A DNA stretch of 64,000 nucleotides from Gavia stellata. Its lineage: Eukaryota; Chordata; Aves; Gaviiformes; Gaviidae. The stretch lies in the NCBI RefSeq assembly GCF_030936135.1, contig NC_082600.1, positions 4,154,001 through 4,218,000 on the forward strand, given 5' to 3'. Below, piece by piece: positions 1-11,634 of the stretch. The notes under the pieces are model-generated. The model was not told the DNA's origin and searched no databases. It was given only the letters and a program-made list of their open reading frames with translations. Within the stretch, counting starts at the first letter, position 1. Each line of letters opens with the position of its first letter. Both the position numbers and the translations under genes were made by a program.

Positions 1-562
1 CTAGATTTTTGTTTTCATTAATGTTTTTAGGAGATGGTTGCTACAAATGTATTGGAGCCTTGCTTTTTGACTTAAATTTGGTTGGAAGTAAGTGTTCTCA
101 GGTAGGAGCTCTAGACAGTTAAAATTTTCTTACCATGATGTTAGCCAAATCTTTGCACAAGATAGGATCTACAGACCTACGTGTCTTTATTGATGGGGAG
201 ATAAACGGTTAAAAATTGATATTTTCCTACTACTAGGACAAAGCTAGAAAACTTACCGTGCGTGTATCTTTTTCCATGAGAGTGATTTGATTTGAGGTTG
301 GGTAAGAGGTAGTAATCGGACTGGAACTTAGTCCAAATGAAGGACTTCATTCCTGTTCCAAAACAAGATCTCCTGCACAACGATCATGTTTCTTTAATTT
401 TGCCAAACCGATTTTTTTCTTTGTCCTGTTATAAATGATGCTTGATAGCACATCTCTCACTAATATGTAAATTGCTTGTTTCCTGAGTCTGAGTTGAGTG
501 CAATGTATTATTTCAAATAATTTTGAGTTGGTATTAAATGTCTGTTTTTCTGCCCCCCTTAG
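1..562. other. STYX intron at the left edge
   Basis: AT-rich intronic sequence ending in a polypyrimidine tract and AG at 561-562. No exon matching the missing N-terminal STYX codons is present, and I see no repeat. Confidence 0.75.
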
Positions 563-616
563 GAAATTTTACCTGGATTATTTTTAGGCCCATATTCTTC
601 AGCTATGAAAAGCAAG
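563..616 (+). CDS. STYX: STYX coding exon (first in window)
   Basis: 54 nt, exactly 18 codons, beginning EILPGLFLGPYSSAM and ending K. The acceptor is a pyrimidine-rich tract ending cccccttag; the donor is AAG|gtatga. It forms the start of the phosphatase-like domain. Phase 0 at both ends. Confidence 0.95.
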
Positions 617-3600
617 GTATGATTTTCAGAATAGCGTCTCATAAGGAAACTTTGCTGTGGTGATTTGTTACTGTGGCAATATGTTCAAGTGTTATCTACA
701 TAGGTGTAAATTTGGTTGCAATCCTGAGCTGGAACATGAAAAATGCCAGAGCAGAAGTAATACACGGTGCATTTATGGGAGGGTCCTTTTAGCCTGCAGG
801 ATTATCTGACTGGGGCTGGTGTTGATGCCTCCCCTTTGCGGAGTGAACCTGAACTACCGCCTCAGGTACATGCTGGAGCGGTTGGCACTTGCATTTTCCT
901 TAATCTTGTGAGCTAAAGGGTTGCTTCAGGAGAAAAATGAAAAAGAACCCCGATTGATTTTTTTTTTTATGTGGCTTGAAGTTTGTCATGCGTTCATGTA
1001 CACACATGAGCATGCTCTCTCAATTCAGCTAGTCAGCTTTACCTACTCCTTACAAACCAGAGAAAAATGGAATTTTGAAGTGACTTGCACACTAATTGCA
1101 GTGAACATTCATGTGTGAACTTTTTGTATTAAAATTGAGTCTTATAGTTAAGCTTGAATATAATTTTTCTTAGAAAAATGTAAAACATTTGAGACTGGCA
1201 CATTACCGATCAGGCAATCTATTTCCTTTTGCTAAAGCATTGCAATACAAATCAGAACTGGGAACTCACCCATATGCGGTAAAATAAGGTAAACTGCATC
1301 TACAATGAAGTCAAGCCCTGCTAGGGCAAAGCTTGTATCTGCAAGCTTACCTCGTAGTTTAAATGATCTTATTATCAATGGTCTGATTCCAGCAAGAATC
1401 CAACGCTAGCTGAAAATTACTACGTCATGTAGGGACTTGCAACTTCAGGTAAATTGAAAGGTGGGCCGAGACAAAAAAGCTCATCGAATGCCTTCTTTAT
1501 TGCCTATTCTTTTTATCATTGTTAGGAATGCTTTTTCTTGCAGCTCCTAATGGTTGTGTGTTGTCTTTTTGAAAGACAAAATTTTTCACACTATGCTTTG
1601 AATATTAGAAAACTAGCTCTGATTTTCCCTGAGGACACGACATAGCCCTATTGTGTGTTTAAGTACAGCTTTTCTTTTCATTACTGTGCAATAGATCGAT
1701 TCAGTAATTTTTTAAAAATCTGTTTTTTTCTTTTTTCCACAGCTACCTATACTTCAGAAACATGGCATAACCCATGTAATATGCATACGGCAAAACATTG
1801 AAGCGAATTTTATTAAACCAAACTTCCAACAGTTATTTAGGTGAGAAATGATCATAACATGCAGAACTGCAAACAATGGAAGATCTTACTTTTAAACACC
1901 TTATTCTGTATTAACGAGATTTGTTTTTTATGTTAGTGTTCTTTCCAAATATTTCCACATTGTAAAGACTATTTGAAAACTGTGCTAGGATGTAGGAGCC
2001 ATCAAGTTTATTCATCCCACTAAACTTTAGACATAGACAAGTCTGCAAACTCATTTGCAGTAACTGTCTTCAGTTTTAAAGTTGTTAGTTCTAAGTACAG
2101 TTTGTCCTGCTCATAAAATATTTGAGATAACTTAATCATAATGTGTGTATCTCTGGGGGAAAAAAGCTGTGTAGAGCCCCAGGAAAGAACACTGGCCTGT
2201 ATTTACAGACTGATGGGGAGCATGTGAGTATGTAGTACACTGCTTTCAAACAAAATTGAGTCACCTGTAGCAAAGCATTTGTGAATTTCTTCCACTCTGA
2301 GAGGTGATTTTTGTCAGAGGATGTTGGAGAAGGTTCCTCACTTGCTTCCTCATGAGGACAGCTCCATATGCTACTTGTCTGTAGAAGTTCTGGATCTGAG
2401 ACCAGAAAGTAAAGCCAGGAGGGTAGTGCTGGCTTCCTTCTGCAGGTTTGAGTGTTGTAGTGGGGTTGAATCAGCTAAACGTGTACAGGTGGCAGCAACT
2501 CGGTGTTATTGTGTACTCATAGCAACTGTGTTTCCATTGTAGGTATTTAGTCTTGGATATTGCAGATAATCCAGTTGAGAATATAATACGTTTTTTCCCT
2601 ATGGTAAGTATTTGTGTGTTAATGGGAATGGTTTGGGAATGGAGTTGCCCAGTAAAAGTTATCTGAATTAACAGATAGCAGTTTCAAATTTGGGATACCC
2701 AGCCTGAGGCACCTGGAAGGGCTGCGAACTCTTAAGTGACCTTATTATTGCCACTGTAGTAAGCATAATTAACTCCTTCCAAGTATACTGAGGCAGAGTT
2801 GTAAGAGCTCTATCTTATTATACTCTCAAAAAAAAAAAAAAGACAAACCCAGACTGGTCTCAAAACAAGGAAATCGGGTCATGGGAGGATGCTAGTGCTT
2901 GGGAGGATGCTGGAGAACTTGGCCTGTAGGAAACTTATTTTTTGAGCCCAAGAGTGTTTACATCTCTTGGATCAAATACTAAAACAAATTCAACAGAAAA
3001 TAGTAACTACTTGGTGTAACTAAGTTTTACAGCATCTTGAAACATGTTTACTGTAGAGGAATTAAAAAGTAACTTTAAGTTAAACAGTGCCCATTACATC
3101 CTGACCTTTGGAAATAGAATAAACCCTTAGTTTTGAGCTATGGTTTTGTATCCTTATTTTAGGTTAGTTTGCAACAAAGCAAAAGCATTTTGTTCCTTCC
3201 CCCACCCAAAAAAAAAAACCACCAAACCCCACCAAAAAGCTCTTCTGGCTTCCCAGTATATGGCAGAGGTGGTCGTGTTTTTGCAGAACAAGGTGTCAAA
3301 TCAGTTGATGGCTTGCAGGTTTTCTAAAGTGTAATGCCATTTGATCAAACAACATCTTCTGCAAGTCTCAGTTACTGACATCTTAGTAGCTCTGTGTTGG
3401 TATATTTTTAAGAGTCTAGTCTGAGTTTTCCCCACAATAAATTATTTAGCTTTCGCTTTTCATCTAATCAGCTGTTTCAACCTGGCAGTATTCCACAGAC
3501 CTCACTACATCACATCTCACCTTATAGATTGATTAGACCTATTTTTGTAACTGAAAATATCATTGGAGAACTTCTGGGAAGACAAAGTATCAGTAGAGTG

Positions 3601-6600
3601 GTCCAGGCCATATTGCTGTTGATGCATGTGGGCTTTTGTTTGTGTTTTGGGGTTTTTTTAATTTTTCCCCCCAAACTGTCAAGCAAAGATGTTTGGAGGT
3701 TACTTTTTATTATAGTGGAATAACATGTGACATAACGATTGTAAAAGGCACACATACTGGATTTTTATGCGTTTTGTTCCTCGCTTTGCACTAGTTTTTC
3801 ACTGTCAATTTTATGGACGGCTAAAAGTACAAAAGCAATATAAATGTCCAGTTGAAGTGATGTTTAAGTCTGTATAAACAGAGTGTATTATTGTCCCTGT
3901 ATATAAAGACTGATACAAAAATTCTACCAAATTTCAATGCAAGTAGCAGTAACATCTAAAGTAACCTGAAACTGAGTCTTGTAATTTTTTTCTTTTTAGA
4001 CTAAAGAATTTATTGATGGAAGTTTACAAAGTGGAGGTAAAATCATATTAACTTTATTCCTTCATTTACTAATACGTTGTTGTTAAAGCTTTAAAACTTA
4101 GTGGTATGTATTAGAGGCTTTTAAGTAGAGGTTTTCTTAAATTTGGGATTTTATTGTGCTTGACTTGAACTATATTATACAAGTTTAGAGCAAAGTGTTG
4201 TTCTTTCCTTTTCCCTCTGACTGGAAAACAAACCTCTCTGTGTATCTGTTGGGGTTTTTTCCACTTTAAACACAACTGTTCTGTGCATGGGGGGGGGGGG
4301 GGGGTTGTCCCCTCTCTAATGTAGGGCCTTAAATCCGCATTGTGGTCCTGGAATGCAGATTCTGTTACTCAAAATCCTCAGAGGAGCAGGAATCCATGCT
4401 TCTGTATCCCAGGGCAGTAATGGACAGAGTGTAGTTAGTAATGTAGAGTGAAGTAAGACACACTTATTATTCTTAGGATGTACCTTGCTACTGTGTAGTT
4501 CTCCATAACAAGGAAAAACTACATTTCCAAGAATTTTCATCAGTCTCTAAAGTATGGTTGGTTGTTGGTGTTTTTTTCCTTCTCAGGAAAAGTTCTTGTC
4601 CATGGAAATGCAGGGATTTCTAGAAGGTAGGAAACTATCTATCCCGCTTATTAATTTTTTTTAACAATGGAACTATATTTTACTAATTTTTTTGTTTTGT
4701 TTCAGCGCTGCCTTAGTTATTGCATACATAATGGAAACGTTTGGGGTGAAGTACAGGTAAGAACAGAGCGTGGTCGTGTAGCTAACTATCTGTGTAAAAA
4801 GGCTGAAGTGAGAGAGTACTTTAGTACAGATAAGAAGTCTGATATGTCTGTAGGTATTATTCAAGTGATGTGAGTAATCATTGTGAAGGGAATGTAAACA
4901 GTCATGTATTGATGCATAAGCCAGTTGTTATCTGCTGAGACTGAGTGAAGACTTTACATGGGGCAGATTATTCCATTTCGCTCCACTGCAGGCTTGTTTA
5001 CATCCTTTCTTTAAGAAGTAGGTACCTGCTGCTAATGGAAACAGGATACCAGCCTACATAGATTGGTGCCCTGCTGTAGAACTATATAGGAGAGGCCCCA
5101 AGAGGCTGGTCTAAGTAGTGTGTCAAGAACAGGCCAGCAAGCTGAAGGCTGGAGGTGGGCAAATAGTGTTTTACAACTTCTACTTCCTATTTTGCCCAAA
5201 CAATTTCAGTTATACAAACCAGTTCTGAGGAGCGTTTAGAGGTTTTCCTAAGAACTAATAATCGGAAGGAAGACTCCTGAAACCACAGAGACTTTTGTCA
5301 TAGTCTGTTTTACACTGAAGTATTTTTTTTCTTCTCTTTTTAAGGGACGCATTTACTTATGTTCAAGAAAGAAGATTCTGTATTAATCCTAATGCTGGAT
5401 TTGTCCATCAACTTCAGGTGATTTTTTTTTTTTTCCCCCGGTCATAACTCTAAAGCCATTTGATGAATCACCTTCCTGCAAAATGGGCATTTCTATTAGG
5501 CTTAACATTTACTGTAAAAGTATGCTTCAAGTAAAATGTCAGAAGCTATAGTAGAGCTTGGGAGGAAGATGAGTGGGTACTCTAGTTAATTAGACTTAAG
5601 CTTTAGACAAAGTGAATCCAGGAGCGGAGGAGAAATAAAAATCCTGGTTTGTGCAGTGATTAAGAGGCTCTGAAACAGCTTAGTTGGCGGCTAAGGAAAC
5701 TGCAAAGTGGGTATTGTGGCACGCATCAGTGACGCTTCTTGACGCTTGTGTTCATAGGTGATGAAAGTCACAAGTCTGAAACAGCAAACACAGTGGTATC
5801 ATGAAGTTGCTTTATCATATTCCAGGAGTCTGTTGGGTGAATGGTGGGCAAACATCAGGACAGTATGTTGAAACAGATTTGCAGTGTTTCTGCTATTACT
5901 TAGGTGGCTGGCAGCAAGGTGACTGAATATCTCCCGAGCTTGGTGTTGTCTTTTTTAAAGTAACTCCTGCAAGGAGTTGTTGTAGCACTGAAAGCATGAC
6001 AGGTCACTAGAACGCAACTTCAGGGCCACATATGGTTTGTCCTTGTAACAAATCTCTGAAGCTACTGTATTGTAAGTTTGGTTTGTTCCTACTGTCTGAA
6101 TTGCCTTCTGGGAGCAACAGTGAGTTTTCTGAACACTCTCACAGAATTTTTTTAATGAATGTTTACTCTCTTCCTTAAAACCATTTTTGTCATCCATAAG
6201 TGTTCTTTCACTCTGCCTTCCTGACAGTTTTTGTCGTTCACATCAAAGCAACAAAGAGCTCTCCTTCTCTAAAATCTCTGTCTTACTGTAAGATACTCTC
6301 TAGTCCGTCCTAGTGAACTCTCTGAATTAGTCCTCATCCTTACAAAGTGTTATGCCAAATTAATAGCAATATGTATTATTAAACTTTTTCAGGAATATGA
6401 AGCCATCTATCTAGCAAAATTAACCATCCAGATGATGTCACCACTGCAGTTGGAGAGATCCCTCTCAGTTCCACCTGGTACTACAGGTTAGAAGCCTCTC
6501 CTGTGGTGTGTGTGATGCCGCCTGTCTTACCTGCTGTCGTGAGGTGGCTTTTGCATTCCCTAAGTAAACCTCCAGCAGCAGTGAATCTCAAACTTTTGGG

Positions 6601-7102
6601 AAAAGGATAGCTGCAGTTGGTGTGCAAGCTATGTTCAAACTTCAGTATGCAGTACTTAAATATCGTAAGGTTGAACTTCCCTGTGTAAGTTTTGCTGTGC
6701 CTTTAAGCAGATAACAGGGGATTAGGGCATGTAAAAAATGTTACCTTAATCATATAGAGGTGTGCCAGTAGCAACCCCTGCTAAAGGTCAGTGAAAATGG
6801 AGTTCTGGGGGGAGATGTAAAAGGAGTGCAAAAAATGGTGTGTTCTAGGAAATTTCTCTTCTGTGTGGAGAAGTATGAGGGGAAGAAGAGTGCTGTCAGC
6901 GACTGGCTATCCCAAAAACAGAGTGTCTTCAGGAAGACAATAACAACTGCCCTGTAGTCCTGCTCACAGCTGTGTATCGTTAGAGCTGATGTTTTCAGAT
7001 GTATCTGCCTTCCGCTTGCCTTTTGCAGGAAGTTTAAAGCGAATGCATGAAGAGGATGAAGAACTTGGAACCATGCAAGTGGCAGCAGCGCAGAACGGAT
7101 GA
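563..7102 (+). CDS. STYX: STYX, pseudophosphatase (5'-partial; nine coding exons)
   Basis: Serine/threonine/tyrosine-interacting protein, a dual-specificity-phosphatase fold without catalysis. Coding exons: 563-616, 1743-1840, 2543-2603, 4000-4036, 4587-4626, 4706-4756, 5345-5417, 6393-6486 and 7029-7102. They join in phase to 193 residues plus TGA. Human STYX is 223 residues as I recall it, so about 30 N-terminal codons lie left of the window. The P-loop reads HGNAGISRS: Gly stands where active phosphatases carry the nucleophilic Cys, the family hallmark. Known role (family knowledge): it binds phosphoproteins without dephosphorylating them, anchors ERK1/2 in the nucleus and inhibits the F-box protein FBXW7. 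The C-terminus (MQVAAAQNG) is nearly identical to human. Convergent with GNPNAT1. Identity is secure; only the upstream exons are unseen. Confidence 0.97.
1743..1840 (+). CDS. STYX: STYX coding exon
   Basis: 98 nt encoding LPILQKHGITHVICIR through FQQLF plus the first two bases of the next Arg codon. The acceptor ttttttccacag and the donor TTTAG|gtgaga are both good. Nearly every residue matches human STYX. Confidence 0.96.
2543..2603 (+). CDS. STYX: STYX coding exon
   Basis: 61 nt. It completes the split Arg codon, then reads YLVLDIADNPVENIIRFFPM. Acceptor ttccattgtag; consensus donor ATG|gtaagt. Confidence 0.96.
4000..4036 (+). CDS. STYX: STYX coding exon (37 nt)
   Basis: Very short exon encoding TKEFIDGSLQSG plus one base. 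Acceptor ttttctttttag; donor GGAG|gtaaaa. Its phase joins the Gly codon that opens the GKVLVHGNAG segment in the next exon. Confidence 0.95.
4289..4304 (+). repeat. G16 homopolymer in a STYX intron
   Basis: Sixteen consecutive G within an otherwise AT-rich intron, between two coding exons. Possible G-quadruplex or assembly-sensitive tract; the length should be treated as uncertain. Confidence 0.85.
4587..4626 (+). CDS. STYX: STYX coding exon carrying the dead P-loop
   Basis: 40 nt encoding GKVLVHGNAGISR plus two bases of Ser. Residue HG in place of HC removes the catalytic cysteine; the P-loop Arg is kept, which is why STYX-type proteins still bind phosphate groups. Donor AGAAG|gtagga. Confidence 0.96.
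4706..4756 (+). CDS. STYX: STYX coding exon
   Basis: 51 nt encoding SAALVIAYIMETFGVKY plus two bases of Arg. Acceptor ttttgtttcag; donor TACAG|gtaaga. It forms the helix that follows the P-loop. Confidence 0.96.
5345..5417 (+). CDS. STYX: STYX coding exon
   Basis: 73 nt encoding RDAFTYVQERR then FCINPNAGFVHQLQ, the conserved end of the DSP fold. The acceptor has a long T tract ending tttttaag; the donor is CTTCAG|gtgatt. Confidence 0.96.
6393..6486 (+). CDS. STYX: STYX coding exon
   Basis: 94 nt starting EYEAIYLAKLTIQMM and ending GTT plus one base of Gly. Acceptor aaactttttcag; the donor CTACAG|gttaga is weaker than its neighbours. Human STYX has similar but not identical residues near SVPPGTTG. 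Confidence 0.95.
7029..7102 (+). CDS. STYX: STYX terminal coding exon
   Basis: 74 coding nt encoding GSLKRMHEEDEELGTMQVA to the end, with TGA at 7100-7102. The acid-rich tail is the usual STYX C-terminus. The 3'UTR follows without interruption. Confidence 0.96.
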
Positions 7103-7195
7103 TACCTGAGGACAGCACTGTTTGTATTGTGAATTCCTGCCAAGAAAGGTGAAGAAAACTAGGGAAAAAGAATTAATAATGCAAAATGATGAATG

Positions 7196-7211
7196 AACAC
7201 ACACACACACA
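7196..7211. repeat. (CA)n microsatellite
   Basis: Eight CA dinucleotides in the STYX 3'UTR, about 95 bases after the stop codon. Confidence 0.85.
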
Positions 7212-7520
7212 TAGCTTCTTTTCAATTACATGTTGCTTTCAGATGTAAATCTGCCTCTGCAACACACTAAGCATCATTTTTAAGATGTTGGACTTCTTGA
7301 ATGAATAGATGGCACTGATTGTTTTACTCCTTTTTTACACTTTACAGTTTTATTCTAAACCAAGATTTTTGGACTTGCAAAGAGGTATTATTGCAATAAT
7401 GCACTTTTCATACTTGAAATTTCTTTATTTGTATGATATAAAGTTATTACTTTAAACAAAATGCAAGCTGGGGGGGATTTGTTTATAAAGTTATTTGTGT
7501 AATTTATAACAAGAGACTTT

Positions 7521-7526
7521 AGTAAA
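7521..7526 (+). terminator. Candidate STYX poly(A) signal AGTAAA
   Basis: A known variant hexamer about 420 nt after the STYX stop, followed by GT-rich sequence (cttgttctcagtatatgtta). It would give a short 3'UTR. The ATTAAA hexamers further on are alternatives; the sequence alone does not decide. Confidence 0.4.
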
Positions 7527-8671
7527 GAAAAAGTTTGCTAAAACTCACCTTGTTCTCAGTATATGTTATGGTCATGCTCATAGAAATGTGCTTTACAAGC
7601 TGCACTATGCACTACTGCTGGAAACTGTCTAATCACTCTTAACTCTTTACCTTGTCGTAAAACCTCATTATATACTGAATTATCTTGAGCCTGACACTCT
7701 GAGACCAATTTAAGAGAAAATACTGTTCTAAAAATCTCTACTTGTTTTATGCAAGTTGAAGCTTCAACAGAGTGCTGATTAATGACTTATTAATTTAGCA
7801 CAAGACTAATTTATTACAGAGGGCAGCTACCAATTTTACACACATCAAGACTGAATTCTTTCAGCTAGCATTAAAAAGTTGCCTGTTAAATTAGGTACAG
7901 GTTGATTTAACAGGTTGAACAAGCCAATATGGTCCATTTGTCTACTAGAATAGTGTATTTTCAAACTGGTATTGAAGGAGTAGTTCCCTTTAGGATAATA
8001 GTTGCATCATTTGAGGTTGAAATTGGGTTGGTGTTTGAAAACTGAGTCCCAAAGCGCTGGCTGTAACAGTGTGAAGACTTGAAGGATTTGCCTCAGCTTT
8101 TCTAAAGCATTAGAGTCAATTAAGGCTGTGCACTTATCAGTGCTTTAAAGTTTTCAAACTGGGAATTTTCAAGGCGGTTCACACAGCTGTAACTACTCTC
8201 CCTTCTCAGCAGCACTGTGATAACCACTGGTTGTGCAAGTACGGTCTCAGTTCTGTATCTCTGCTTTATTTGCCCATCAGCCTGTTGCATAAAAGATACC
8301 AATGGAACGATGGCTCCTTTAGAGCACTGTGGTGACTGAGGAAATTACAAAGCTGTTTGAAGAACTTGTGTATTTGGGAAATGTGAGCTTGTAATTAGAC
8401 TGTAACAGGGAACAGGTGGGCTCAAGAGAGTTGAATTGGTATAAAAGACATGGGGGGGAGGATCTGGGCATCCAGCTCTCTCCCTGTGCTCTGGTATGGC
8501 TGGGTGCCAATGGCCAGTGTCCTCTGTCAGCCTCAGAATGAGCAACCTGTGCTGAGGGGGACCCCCTGAGGGCGGAGATCTTTGCATTTGAAGGCATGAA
8601 TCTAAACAGTGAAGCCATTTTGTACTGTGAGGATCTCCTCTGACGCTGCCTTTTGCTGGAGGATAGTCCAG

Positions 8672-8770
8672 CAGCTTGTTTACTTTGTAGGAGTTCTGTC
8701 TCACTTTGTGTACCCGCGGCAAGTTGACAGCTTGTTTGCTTTGTAGGAGTTCTGCCTCGCTGCCTGTGAC
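8672..8770. repeat. Local direct duplication, about 56-bp offset
   Basis: CAGCTTGTTTACTTTGTAGG at 8672 recurs as CAGCTTGTTTGCTTTGTAGG at 8728, followed in both by AGTTCTG and a CTC-rich stretch. Two diverged copies; not a known transposon to my eye. Confidence 0.7.
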
Positions 8771-11634
8771 TTGCTGATCTTTGCTTAGTCACTGATCCTC
8801 TGCCTTGCTGCTCCTGGGAAGGCTTGCCGAGGGGGCAGTCCCTCCAGAGCAAGTCTGAGCTCTGGGCCTAGGTCAAGGCTCTCACAAGTAGGTAGCAGAT
8901 TCTGGTTTGAAAACTGCTGCCTGGATTAAAGCATGTTGCTAGAACAGATGTTGGTGATGCCTGAGGAGGAAATCTTCCTGCAGTAAGCTGGGGCTTTTAG
9001 CTGAGTTGGGACACCTGGGTGAGGTTTTATAGCTTAATGACCTCTTCTCATGTGGTATGTGAAGGGCCTGGAGTGCTGCCTATGGGGAGGGCTCACAGCT
9101 TCAGGGCAGCTGAACTGGCCCTCAGCAGAGCTTCCCCTTTACTGCTGTCTGTCCTCTGCCTCCCACGTTGGTGATGGAGCAGGGCAAATCCTTCAGAAAA
9201 AAAATCTTTAAGAACTGTATGATGCTTTAGTTAAGAAATTTTTAGCTTGAAAGAAGGAAATGTTACTGTTATCTCCTTAAGAACTACAACTTGTCAGTGT
9301 TAAGCTGACTGGCTAAGCATGCAGTGCTGGTTTTGCAGTGGTAGGGTGTATTATGTGCTGTTAACTGACTCTCTTTTAAAGAATGCTTCTGGGGCTGTTG
9401 GGAAATACATTCCCTGATGTTTCACCGCTTACCCCACTAAGCTGCCGTGGTGTTTGTGGATGTCTGTCTCTCTTACACAGCTCACTAAATGCTGCCAGCT
9501 CCAACTTCTGATGAAATGAGGATGGGAACCAGAACTTCTGTGTAAAATGGCTTTCTGTTTCAGCTCCCTTGGGAAGGGGTAGAGATGAAACACAGATGGC
9601 AAACACCCCTGATTCATTTAACTATCCCCTGCCAGAGAGGCTTGTTCATGGGTAGTCTGGTTCTGTTCTCTCACTGGGCTCCTGGTGCTTCCCTGGGGAG
9701 ACTGCTTCACAAACTAACAAGCTTCATGACTAAGGACTTTGCACCAATCTTTTTTTTTTATGCCATTACCCCCTACTGATGCCTTCTAGTCATTCTGGTC
9801 CGTCTGCCTCCTGCCTTGCAGATAACTGCCTCGCAGATCTTAAGGGATTCTGAGATTAGTTTTCCTCCTATATCTATTATTAAGCCTTTTATTTAAAACT
9901 TCTTGACCTCTATCTCATTTAGCTTACTGCCAGTAGGTATTTCAATTACCGTTTTCTTCCTGGGGTTAAACCAAAGGTGGCAGTTGGCAGCAGGGGTTCC
10001 TCACTGTGCCCTTACAGTAGCAGCAGGGGTTGAAGTTTTCTCCCTTCCCCAGGTTCAGACAGAAAGCTGCAGGGCCCAGATCTTTGGGGATCCACAGCTG
10101 TATGTTAAGGTGCTGAAGTTCCCTTTTCCAGCTTAGGGGAAGCAGAGTGAAGGAGCTGGAGATCTCTTCAAAAAATGAAATCCCAAGGAGGAGTAACATT
10201 AAACCTCTAGAGAAGCTGGTAGTTATGTTATGGTTGGCATCTGACAAAGTCCTTGGTTCCTTTGGTCTCTGGAGGTGGGTCTTGCTCCTTCCTCTTGAGC
10301 CAATTGTTGAGCCTTCAGTTTAGGAGATGCATCATGTATTTTAATGCCACCTCTTGCTGTTAAATACTGTTATTTGTGGTGTTGCCCTGGTTCCTGTGGA
10401 CTGTGACAGTTTAAAATACATGTACCTGTGTACTAGGTTGTCTTCCAGCTGGCTGGGGCATGCCTGAAACCACAGTTGTGTTTGTAAGTCTCCATTCTGG
10501 GCAGTATCAGCTCTACAGCACCTGCCTGCACTGTGGAGATATATTCAGCATGTTTAGCGCGTTTGCCAGCTGACACTTCCAGGGCCTCTGCTGGGAACGG
10601 GCCAGTTCCTGCCCTGCAGCTCCCACCCACAACCCTTTCCTCCTGTAAAAGGCTGTGCACTGAGCCCAGTCTTCCTCTGGAGGAAGGAAGCCTAGCTGTT
10701 AACCAGGTGTGACACAGCAGGTGACGCCACAGTCCTGCAACTGCTCTCTCCAGAGGGGTGGTAGCATGCCAGGGTTGGGAATGAGGGCTCCGGTACAGAA
10801 CAAAGGGCTCTTCAAAGCTAAAGGGACACTGATGAGCTGGACTCCTCCCAGCAGAGGCATTGTCATGCGCCACAAAACGAAGCTTTCAACCTAATTCATT
10901 TGTTTTATGATGATCTAAGCTGGGTATGCAATTGCCTGCTCTTCACTTGTACTGATCTTTTCATTAACTCTTAATGAGGGCCTGAAGCTATTTAGATGGT
11001 GTAGATACCATGGAATTCAAATAATCCACTTTTAATTAATTCTGAATTTCCACTAATTTAAACTGTGAGAGGCAAGAAAATCTACCTCAGCCCTTTAGGC
11101 CCAGCATAAATCAGTAGCTGATTTTATACAATTAGTTCAGAGTTGGGGCTCAAGCCACTTACTTAGATATGCTCTGCTGACAGAAGATCTGGGAGAAGCC
11201 CAGCTGTCCCTCAGGGGAAAACACCCCTAAGGAAATGGGGTGCCTAGGCCTAACTGCCTAGTTAGAAACATCAGCCTGGCTCAGAGACATGTTTTCTTGG
11301 TGGTCCTGGCAGCCCTGGGCTTGTGCCCATGCCAGTAAGCAATCAAGATGCACACCTCTGGTTGCAGGGCTGGGGTTCCTGCCTGCAGGCCAAGGCTCCA
11401 CCACCAGAAGGAGCCTGGAGTTTCCTTTGGAGAAGCCATACTTGCAAAGATGTAAATGTGCATCAGACACATACTTAAAAATCAATGTGGAATCTCAAAA
11501 AGTTTTCTTTTCAGTCTAGGGAAAGGCAAACAAAGGTAGTTGTAGCAGGCAGTACTGAAAGACAATAGGTGCACACTTAACTCGGGATACCTACCGCTGG
11601 GCAAAACACAGCAATATAAAAACCAGACCAGATA

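Larger units (their letters stand above)
617..7028. other. STYX introns
   Basis: Seven introns longer than 300 bases and one of 79 bases (4627-4705) separate the exons. All are GT-AG and AT-rich. The only landmarks are homopolymers: an A run at 2828-2841 and a G run at 4289-4304. I see no transposon or RNA gene in them. Confidence 0.7.
7103..11634 (+). other. STYX 3'UTR and convergent intergenic region
   Basis: No further coding exon is recognisable. The STYX 3' end is not fixed. Candidate poly(A) signals are AGTAAA at 7521-7526 (followed by a GT-rich stretch), ATTAAA at 7870-7875 and ATTAAA at 8925-8930. The first plus-strand AATAAA is only at 11693. The stretch holds a CA repeat near 7196-7211, a local duplication at 8672-8770, and otherwise unremarkable single-copy DNA. 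Confidence 0.6.

Noticed and set aside
7029-7225. Minus-strand frame rich in VCVCV opposite the STYX last exon
   Set aside because: Produced by the CA repeat and the complement of STYX coding sequence.
8319-8852. 177-codon minus-strand frame downstream of STYX
   Set aside because: No recognisable family or splice context, it overlaps a local duplication, and the length is within chance expectation.
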